This document shows positions 19,801 through 26,100 of a stretch of 32,415 nt of DNA, piece after piece. A program made the translations under genes and the position numbers. This DNA is from Pelagicoccus mobilis (GTDB lineage: Bacteria; Verrucomicrobiota; Verrucomicrobiia; Opitutales; Opitutaceae). The notes under the pieces were generated by a model. That model was not told where the DNA came from. It saw only the letters and a program-made list of their open reading frames with translations, and did no database searches. The stretch spans positions 1 through 32,415 of the forward strand of contig NZ_JAENIL010000063.1 of NCBI RefSeq assembly GCF_016595505.1. The letters run 5' to 3'. Position 1 is the first letter of the stretch. Every line of letters starts with the position of its first letter.

Positions 19801-19942
19801 TGACGGTCGGCTTGGTGAGATCAGGGAGGACTTCGACAGGAAGTTGTCGTGCTGTCTGTATCCCCATTCCAAGCACAGCTAACGCAGCGGCTACGATGAG
19901 TAGACGATTGTTAAGCGAGAAATTTATGAGTCGAGTAAGCAT
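16811..19942 (-). CDS. heavy-metal RND efflux pump, inner-membrane subunit (CusA/CzcA family)
   Basis: The 1043-residue product has the twelve-helix RND architecture with two large periplasmic loops, and matches the heavy-metal efflux branch in length and motifs. The N-terminus MLTRLINFSLNNRLLIVAAA is followed by LPVEVLPDLTKPTVTILTEAPGL, the standard HME opening. Transmembrane helix 4 carries the acidic proton-relay motif VVDDAIVDVEN (401-411; D403, D404, D408). The second half shows GVAARNSVMMISHY and VLMTALSAGIALIPLLL. It should use the proton gradient to expel metal ions from periplasm or cytoplasm. Adaptor, outer-membrane factor and metal-binding proteins are in the same operon. The substrate (Cu/Ag versus Zn/Co/Cd) cannot be decided from the sequence. 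Confidence 0.92.
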   Translation of the reverse strand: MLTRLINFSLNNRLLIVAAALAVLGMGIQTARQLPVEVLPDLTKPTVTILTEAPGLAPEEVETLVTVPLESALMGVSGVTRLRTTSDVALSLAYVEFDWGTDIYLARQFVQERLQVARESLPEGIQPYMTPVASLMGEIMLVGVRSTDQSIEPRDVRTLADWTVARRLQSIPGIAEVLAMGGGIKQVQVQPDPHHMLALDVSFEELRAATAQAAQNTTGGFLTNAPQEIMVRHLAMTTDLDALGSTVIKVVDDRPIRIDDVATIKWDIEPMRGDAAVNGTPGVILSVTKSPGFDTLDLTEKVEQALADLQTTVPKSIELVPLFRQADFINNAVGNLQEALKDGAIMVSIILFLFLLNVRTTLITLTAIPLSFAIAILVFRWFGISINSMTLGGLAVAIGMVVDDAIVDVENVFRRLKENAVSKSQRPKLEVIASASAEVRNSILYATLFIILVFLPLLGLSGVEGRLFAPIAVATIVSMLASFLVSLTIIPVLASFLLRSKAENTKTSTDPWLVRFMKTGFRHTWLKLALDRPFIVLTFASFLFAGALSLYPRMGKDFLPSFNEETLLIALTAAPGTSLQQTNQISDVVEDLILDIPEIRAVGRRVGRAERGDHVVPVSTVEFDIDFHKELEGARPRSEVVEEIRQRVRGLPGTFAAISGPLADRIGHMLSGVSAKVAIKVYGEDLEEIRRIGTRIQTIARSIPGLDEARIEQQAPIPQLRIEVDRDRALAYGITPGSLNDQLAALMGGDAVGELYEGPRAIDLVLRLPDEWRDNPKRLEQLYVDTANGGRVPLSYVANIREARGPNIILRENTQRRFVVSINPTARDLSGLVTRLRERVNTELTLPEGVFLSFEGEFKAQEEATQRIALLSLLSLSIMAALLFSYFKTSVFTIQVLFDIPLALIGGLVLTWLMLNNISIATLVGFIAVTGVAARNSVMMISHYLHLMRHEGEGFTREMVERGTLERLVPVLMTALSAGIALIPLLLAADQPGKEILHPVAVVIVGGLVTSTFLGLGVTPAAFYAFGSKAAKKALAQDSAASN

Positions 19943-19994
19943 CTGATTTGGTTCCAGGGGAGGAGGATCGGGTGGCCGCTGGGGACAGCGGCCG

Positions 19995-21089
19995 CTACCT
20001 CGTTTTTCTGCTGAGGATGAGCAGGATTAGGAGGAGCGTTGAGAGGCTGCCGAGGAGGACGACCATCCAGGTGGGGGCGCCGCCGGCGACTCCTGCGGCT
20101 GCCGCTTTCTCGGCAGCTCTAGCGGCTCGTTGTGCGGCGGTCATTTCCGAGCCGTCTTCATTGTGCTCGTGGCCGTGGGCCGCATCGAGGGCTTCCTTAA
20201 GGGAGATCGTGCCTTCGCCGGCAAACATCAGGGCATAGGCACCGCTGGTGACGATACGGTCCCCGGGAAGGAGTCCTTTTGTTATTTCAACGTGTTCTTC
20301 GTTTCGTACGCCGGTGATGACCGGGATCTTTACAAAGGCGTTGGGTAGGTCGAAATCCTCGATGAAGATGTATGATTTAAGACCGTCGGTTTGTACTGCA
20401 TCTTTGGGGACGGAGAGGGCGTCCTGTTTGGAATCGAGTACGACGGAGAACTCGGCTCGCATGTTGGGGCGGAGTTCGTTGTTTGGATTCTCGAGAAGGA
20501 AGTAGGCGTCGATGGTTCCTGAATTCGGGTCGGCTTCGTTTCCGTAGCGTATGAGTTTTCCGTTGAAGGTTTGGTTTGGTCGGGCGGCGATGCGGATGGT
20601 CGCTTCGGTTCCGATGTGGGTGTAGCCTGCTTGGTCTTCGGGGAGGTTCGCCACGGCGTAGACTTTGCTGAGATCTACGATTTCGAAGAATTCGGTTTCG
20701 GGAGTGACCGGTTTACCGAGATGAGTGTGGCTTTGCATCACGATCCCGGAGAGGGGAGCGGTGAGGGAAATGCGTGGGGGAGGGTTGCCGGGCTGAAGGC
20801 TTTCGATTTCGAGGAGAACTTGGCCGGCTTCCACCTGGTCGCCTTCATGAGCGCTGATGGATCTGACGTGTCCGGCGATACGGCTGCTGAGAATGCTCTT
20901 GTGGGCGGGGATGGCTTGAAGTCGTCCGATTGCGAAGAGGGTCTTGGTGAATGCCTGCGGCTTGGCTTCTTCGGTTTTGATCCCGAGGTTGTCGATGGCT
21001 GCCTGGTCGAGGATGATGGGGGGAGTCGCTGAATGAAGAATGCAGAATGAAGAGTGAAGAAGTAGGAGTAGAGTGGTGATGGTTTTCAT
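19995..21089 (-). CDS. RND efflux periplasmic adaptor without an evident alpha-hairpin, with His-rich tail and C-terminal membrane helix
   Basis: The 364-residue product begins with a signal peptide containing an odd LLHSSFCILHSA segment. A lipoyl/barrel-sandwich domain follows, whose halves GHVRSISAHEGDQVEAGQVLLEIES and LTAPLSGIVMQSHTHLGKPV are separated by only about ten residues (LQPGNPPPRIS). CusB and CzcB normally insert a long alpha-hairpin at this point. Beta-barrel (about 140-215) and membrane-proximal (about 220-295) domains follow. The tail has HGHEH (305-309), an Ala-rich stretch and a hydrophobic helix (341-360) ending SRKTR, so the protein may be anchored at its C-terminus. It connects the RND pump encoded downstream to the TolC-type protein encoded upstream. 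The domain assignment is solid; the missing hairpin is read from spacing. Confidence 0.87.
   Translation of the reverse strand: MKTITTLLLLLHSSFCILHSATPPIILDQAAIDNLGIKTEEAKPQAFTKTLFAIGRLQAIPAHKSILSSRIAGHVRSISAHEGDQVEAGQVLLEIESLQPGNPPPRISLTAPLSGIVMQSHTHLGKPVTPETEFFEIVDLSKVYAVANLPEDQAGYTHIGTEATIRIAARPNQTFNGKLIRYGNEADPNSGTIDAYFLLENPNNELRPNMRAEFSVVLDSKQDALSVPKDAVQTDGLKSYIFIEDFDLPNAFVKIPVITGVRNEEHVEITKGLLPGDRIVTSGAYALMFAGEGTISLKEALDAAHGHEHNEDGSEMTAAQRAARAAEKAAAAGVAGGAPTWMVVLLGSLSTLLLILLILSRKTR
21031..21060 (-). repeat. heptamer-like AATGAAG repeat inside the adaptor's signal peptide
   Basis: The plus strand reads GAATGAAGAATGCAGAATGA followed by AGAGTGAAGA, successive variants of a 7-bp unit. On the coding strand it encodes HSSFCILHSA, the hydrophobic part of the signal peptide. 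I remember similar strings in predicted proteins and gaps of Verrucomicrobia and Planctomycetes, but could not check this. Confidence 0.5.
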
Positions 21090-21197
21090 CGGGAAATGGT
21101 TTTGGACTTAGCTATTTCGTGCAGAGTATTCTGAGAGGTTATTTTTTGCCCACGAATGATAGGATCGGAAGAATCGCCAATGGCGCTTCTGGATAAG

Positions 21198-21215
21198 GAG
21201 CCTCTGATGAGGCTC
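21198..21215. other. perfect 7-bp hairpin in the gap between tolC-type and adaptor genes
   Basis: GAGCCTC (21198-21204) and GAGGCTC (21209-21215) pair around TGAT. No T-run follows on either strand, so it is not a standard terminator. It lies 109 bp upstream of the adaptor ATG and may stabilise or process the operon mRNA. The rest of the 167-bp gap shows nothing I recognise. Confidence 0.45.
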
Positions 21216-21256
21216 GGAGGGGCTTTGCTTGTGGATGTGCCATTTGAGGGCGCAGT

Positions 21257-22522
21257 TTATGGGAGCTCGAAGCGGGCGAGTTGGAGTTCGAGACGGGCGT
21301 GGGCGTTTTCTTCGTAGAGTTCGAGGTATCCGTTTTCTAGGGACACGCGTTGTTCTTGTGCTCGGAGGAGGGAGAGCATGTCGAGTTGCCCGGTTTGGTA
21401 GGCGGTTTGCATTTCTTGGAGTTGCTGGTCGGCGAACTCGATCACTTGCTCGCTATACTCGCTCATGCGTCGTTGGGAGATTTCTGCTTCGTGCTTGGCG
21501 TGCTCGATGTCGTTTTCGATCCGGAAGCGGATCGCGGCCGCGGCGAGGCGAGCCTGGTCTTTCTCTTGTCGCGATTCGAGGGAGAGTAGGTCTGCTTTTT
21601 TTCCAGCGGGAAGGGGGATGCTAACGGAAATGCCGAGTACGTGGTCGGACGTTCTACCGGCGGGTTGATCGACTCCTTTTTCGTTGTTCCAGAAAAGGCG
21701 GCCGGTGGGGTAGTCCTTGCCCTCGGTGAGAGCAAGTTGGGTTTTTGCATCGGCTGCTTTCTCTTTGACGAGGGCGGTTTGGAATGCTGGCGATCGGTTT
21801 AAGCATGCGAGGTCGAAGCCTGGCAGCTCGCCGTTTGAGTATGGAAGCGCGTTGTCGGCATCGAACTCGAAGTGGTCGGAAGAGTGTTGTCCGATCAAGG
21901 GGGCGAGCTTGTGGATCAGGCGTTCGCGAGTGATCTCGAGGTTGGCGATTTCTTGCTCGAGGATTCGCTTTTCCAGGGTGAGCTGGGAAACGTCGAGTGG
22001 AGAGATCTCGCCGGAGGAGACCTTCTCTGTGGCGAAGCGGATTGTCTCCAGCAGGAAATCACCGAGTTTTTCGAGATGGTCCATCCGTGTATCGACCAAA
22101 TGGATATCGAGCGCGAACTCGGAAATCTCCGTGATGATCTCGATCTCTCGTTGGCGGACTTCGAGTTTGGCTTTTTCGATTTCGAAGCGGGTGACATCCT
22201 TCTTTTTTGAGAGACGTTTTGCTCCCGGGAAGGATTGGGAGATGGCGGCGCCGTAGCCGCCTTCACCTTCGTCTCCGAAGAGGATGTCGCTCTTGTACTC
22301 TAGGTGGAGATTGGGCGTTGCGGGCAAGCCAGCGGCTTTGAGGCGAGCTTCGGCTTTCTCGATAGCGACGCGGGCGGCTATCAGGTCTTTGTTGGACCTA
22401 AGGGCAGCTTGGATCGCGGTGGAGCGATCGAGGTGTGCTTCTGAGTGGTCGTGTGTTTGACCGGGAAGTTCGTTTACGGATAGGGCAGCGGCAAGGAGTG
22501 CTGCGACGATTGGCTTAAACAT
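21257..22522 (-). CDS. TolC-family outer-membrane efflux factor of the metal pump
   Basis: The ATG at 22522 is preceded by AGGA at 7-nt spacing and opens onto a signal peptide (PIVAALLAAALSVNELPG). The upstream 15 codons of the open frame are excluded for that reason. The 421-residue product carries a short His segment (THDHSEAH) after the signal peptide. Two OEP domains follow with their usual helices, for example IAARVAIEKAEARLKAAGL and MQTAYQTGQLDMLSLLRAQ; the latter is the characteristic second-repeat motif. As a trimer it would form the outer-membrane exit duct. Its Shine-Dalgarno lies inside a perfect stem formed with the end of the upstream gene, so its translation probably depends on translation of that gene. 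Confidence 0.9.
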   Translation of the reverse strand: MFKPIVAALLAAALSVNELPGQTHDHSEAHLDRSTAIQAALRSNKDLIAARVAIEKAEARLKAAGLPATPNLHLEYKSDILFGDEGEGGYGAAISQSFPGAKRLSKKKDVTRFEIEKAKLEVRQREIEIITEISEFALDIHLVDTRMDHLEKLGDFLLETIRFATEKVSSGEISPLDVSQLTLEKRILEQEIANLEITRERLIHKLAPLIGQHSSDHFEFDADNALPYSNGELPGFDLACLNRSPAFQTALVKEKAADAKTQLALTEGKDYPTGRLFWNNEKGVDQPAGRTSDHVLGISVSIPLPAGKKADLLSLESRQEKDQARLAAAAIRFRIENDIEHAKHEAEISQRRMSEYSEQVIEFADQQLQEMQTAYQTGQLDMLSLLRAQEQRVSLENGYLELYEENAHARLELQLARFELP

Positions 22523-22524
22523 GA

Positions 22525-22609
22525 TAAAATCCTGATTGGGTGGTTGGAAGGCGAGAGCGTCGGCCATGGGCCAGTCTCGAGACAGTCCAGCGGGTGAATC
22601 AGGATTTTA
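22525..22609 (-). promoter_or_regulatory. stem-loop sequestering the Shine-Dalgarno of the TolC-type gene
   Basis: On the minus-strand mRNA, TAAAATCCTGATT (22609-22597) pairs perfectly over 13 bp with AATCAGGATTTTA (22537-22525), around a 59-nt loop that contains the palindrome GTCTCGAGAC. The first arm begins exactly with the TAA stop of the upstream Cys-rich gene. The second arm contains AGGA (22533-22530), the Shine-Dalgarno of the ATG at 22522. A ribosome finishing or stalled at the upstream stop would open the stem and release the site. The pairing is seen directly; the regulatory role is inferred. Confidence 0.65.
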
Positions 22610-23017
22610 GAGCAGGAGCTTGATCGTCTGCGTGTAGAGCGTTTGCGGGCTCGCAATTTCCGGTGGAGCTCGAGCAGCCGGTGGCTGTTGCTCGAAAAGG
22701 GAGGCGAGGTTGTAGAGCTCTGGAAGCTCAAAGATGGCGACGGGGACGAGTGTGAGGAGTTTTGTGGTCTCCTTGTTGAACTCGACGGAGTCTAGGTCGT
22801 CGGTGGTGAGGAGGAGGTCGGAGCACTCCTCTTTTTCCTGAGCAGACTCTTTTTCTTCCGAGTGAGCGCAGCAGTCGTCCTCGAGCAGGGTGGGGGCGGG
22901 AGGGGCGCACTCGGCCTCGCTGGAAGCGCAGAGGCACAGGAAGATCGCTCCCGCTGAACCAAGGGCGACTTGGCAGGCGAGAAGCAGGAGACCTATGCTG
23001 GCGATGATGCGTTTCAC
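22607..23017 (-). CDS. small exported Cys-rich protein with PP motifs; candidate metal-sensing upstream ORF
   Basis: From a GTG at 23017 the product has 136 residues: a signal peptide (IIASIGLLLLACQVALG), then CLC (28-30), C37, a CC pair with nearby His (C49, C50, H52) and C65. A hydrophobic helix-like region lies around 88-109, and the C-terminus QQPPAARAPPEIASPQTLYT has two PP pairs 17 or more residues before the end. This layout recalls the HYC_CC_PP and DUF2946-type small proteins that head metal operons. In Rhodobacter (CutF) and Bordetella (CruR), such proteins are reported to control the next gene through nascent-chain metal sensing. It is the first gene of the efflux operon, and its stop codon lies in the stem that hides the next Shine-Dalgarno. 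Similarity is by layout, not alignment. The start codon is uncertain. Confidence 0.7.
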   Translation of the reverse strand: MKRIIASIGLLLLACQVALGSAGAIFLCLCASSEAECAPPAPTLLEDDCCAHSEEKESAQEKEECSDLLLTTDDLDSVEFNKETTKLLTLVPVAIFELPELYNLASLFEQQPPAARAPPEIASPQTLYTQTIKLLL

Positions 23018-23032
23018 TTTGGGGAGATGAGA

Positions 23033-23063
23033 CTTATACGAGCGGATTGCTTGAATATTGCAA
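23033..23063 (-). promoter_or_regulatory. candidate promoter with 19-bp spacer and inverted repeat for the metal-efflux operon
   Basis: On the minus strand TTGCAA (23063-23058) and TATAAG (23038-23033) are 19 bp apart. That is the long spacer typical of MerR-type regulated promoters. An inverted repeat GCTTG-N7-CAAGC (23049-23065) overlaps the -35 element and part of the spacer. The transcript would start only about nine bases before the GTG at 23017. No MerR-type gene is in the window. The site is a candidate only. Confidence 0.35.
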
Positions 23064-23157
23064 GCGGGGCAAGGGAATTTCTCCGAGTGAGAATCGGTAG
23101 CGTATTTTTCCTGATTCGATTCTGGACTGTTTCGCTGAGGGAATTTTGGGTTTCAGT

Positions 23158-26100
23158 ATGATTACGATCCGTGTGTGGATGTTATTGCTAGGTTTGCTTG
23201 TTGCTCCTCTGGGTATTTGGGGAAGTACGGAAGGGTTTGTGGAGGCGCTTGGGTTGGCGGATAGTGGGATTTCAATCACGGCTGTGCCGGATGGTCTTGA
23301 GCTGAGGGAGGATGTGGGGCGCTCGGATGGCAAGTCGTTGGGGATTACTACCGCTGGGGAAGATGTGAGCGCTCAGATCTATTTGGAATTTCCGGCGGCT
23401 GGATTGTTCACCTATTGGACTCGGGTCGACTCGAACGACGCTCCTGGAACGTGGGTCAGGTGGTTTTTGGAAGTTAAGGAAGGGCAGCTAAGTACGTGGA
23501 TCTATCGATATGCTCGGGGGAATGTAGGAGCGACGAAGGTGGAGTGGTATATCGACGACGCGCATTTTCAGGAAGGGTGGGGAATTAAGGACTCTTCGTC
23601 GGGTGGGTTTCTGGAATCGGAACAGATTCCGGTGAGCGGGGGGGACGAGTATGGATTCATAGTTCGTGCCATTCCGTACGAGGGGAATCGTTTTTTGGAC
23701 TGGTTGAGCGCGAGCTCGGAAGCGTATGCGCACTTGTGGCCGCGAGAGTTCCAGGAGGAGTTGGTTTTCAAAAGCCGAGATCTTTACCACTCCTTTTCGG
23801 CTAATTTTGGTGAGGAGCGTTCGATTGTTGGGGGAACGATCGCTGTGAACGTGAGGGAAACGTACGAGTTTGGGCCTGAAACGGATGGGGTCGTGAGCGA
23901 GGTGAGGGCGGATAAGGTACGGTTTTTTCCTTCGGGGCCGGGGGTGTTTAGGTTCAGGACGAACGCTGGGGTGAGCATTTCGAACGAGGGAAGTCGTGAA
24001 GGCGACTTGTCGATGATTGTCGAGGAGCTCGATGAAGGGGAGACCTATCGAGACGTAGAGGTCGCGATTCCTGAATGGGTGGATCGATTGGTGCTATCTG
24101 TTTGGGACAGGGGGGAGACGACCTTGTCCGAGCTGCGACATATTGCCGGAGCGGAACATTATCCCATTCCCGTTGAAGTGATTGGGGAAGGCAGCATCGA
24201 TAGGAAGTGGAGTGTGAATGAAGACGGGGAGGGTGTGAGAACGCTTACCGCTAGTCCCGATGAGAATTGGGAGTTCGTGAGATGGGAAGGGGATGTCTTT
24301 TCCAGTGATTCGGAGCTGCAGGTGACGGAGGATTTTGATGGGGAGCTGATCGCTCGGTTCGCGTTGGAGAATATCGAGCTTGGTGGATTGCGATGGTATC
24401 TCTCTCCGAGTCGGATGACGAGCGAGACGCGTACGAGTGACCGGTTTGAGTTGGGGGCTCTGCCTGCGGACGTCTATGGGCAGGATGTGAAGATCGCCAC
24501 GGAAGTTAAGGGGCCGGGTCGCTTGGAGTTTGAGGTGGAAGGGCATGGCAGCTTCGAGTTCATGTTTGACGGAGCGGAGATCGAAGGATCAAAGCCGTTT
24601 AGGGAAGGCGGCGTTTACTCGGTGGAAGTCCCTGTGGGAACGCATTGGTTGTATGGAAAGTTGAATACCTATACTTCGAATGGGATAGATCCGCTTTTCT
24701 GGATTGAGAACGTGACGTATGAAGAAGTGCGCTATGTTGTGACTCCTGGAGCTTGGGGAGCTGGGAGTGTTGAGATTGAACCGGATGGAAGCGGCTTGGC
24801 GTTTGGCCAGAAGCTCGATGCCACAGCTGTGCCGGATCCTGGATCTGTTTTCCTTGGATGGGCTTTCTTGGGAGAGGGGCAGGATTTCGAGTTTGTAGCC
24901 CTTGATGAGAACGAAGCTCCTCTCGATAAAAGCTTTTACGTGACGCAGGACAGTGACTTGCGAGCGATTTTTGGGACGTCTGTTGAGGATGGCTTTTTCA
25001 AGGGGCTTGCGGTATCGAGCGCGGACTTGTCGGTTCAGGAAGTGGGGGATGCTGAAAGTGGCCGAGCGTTTGTCTGTGACGGTATGGGGGATGGGGATTG
25101 GATGAAGCTCTTCACTGCTGAAGACCGCAAGCCGGCGGAGATGGTGCTACGTTGGAAAGGCGAGCTTAGCTCAGAGGAGGGGACGCTGAAGATTTTGGCG
25201 GGAATGAGTGATGGAACTGTGGTGGAAGGTCTGATTGGCGACTCTTGGGAAAAGGGATTCGTAACGGCCCCGGATGGGGAGGTGGTCGATTGGGTCGCCA
25301 TTTCGCTTGCGGGAGCGGAAGGAAAGGCGTATTTGGAAATCAGTGACATGCGTTACGTCGTGGCGTTTGAGCCTGCGACAGGGGCGACTGTTTCGATCGA
25401 ACCGAGTAAGGATCTTTATTCGCATGGAGAGCGAATCACGATTGGGGTGACCGTCGACCCTCAGTACGAGTTCTGGGGCTGGGGTGGAGAATTGGCCGGA
25501 CAGCCTGCTCAATTCGAACATGTCGTTGAAAATACGATACGAGGTAAAAGTCCGGCTGGGGCTCCGAGCAACTTCAATGGGGTTCGGATTCTTGAGGGGG
25601 AAGAGGAGTTTTGGAGACTTGCGAAAGGGCAGGGAACGGAGAATTCCGTTTCCATCCAGCGTATTGAGGATGGCTTTGGGCTAGGGAGCTTGAGTGTGGA
25701 GGTGGAAGGACCTGGGGTTCTTTCGTTTGTGAACTATTGCACGGACATCGACGTTTATGTGGACGGGGTTGAACTGTCCTTTCATTTGCTTGAAGGGAGG
25801 TCGGCGAAGGACGGGAATGTAAGGGTTCAGGTGCCTGTTTCTGAAGGAAAGCATATCGTAGATGTGTTGATCGTAGGAAGGACGGCCTGCTATGACGCGG
25901 GGAAGCGGGTTGAAGGCACGAAGTGCTACTTCGACGAGGTGATGTTCAGAAGTGGATATCTGCTTCGCAGTAAAACCGAGCAGGAGTCGTCAGCTCTCGG
26001 ACTGGGCGATGATGTTTGGGTAGCGGGGGAAGTAGTGACTTTGAAGGCGGGAAGCGAAGACGAGGCGTTTGCGAGGTGGTCGTCGCCTTTCGAAAACGAG

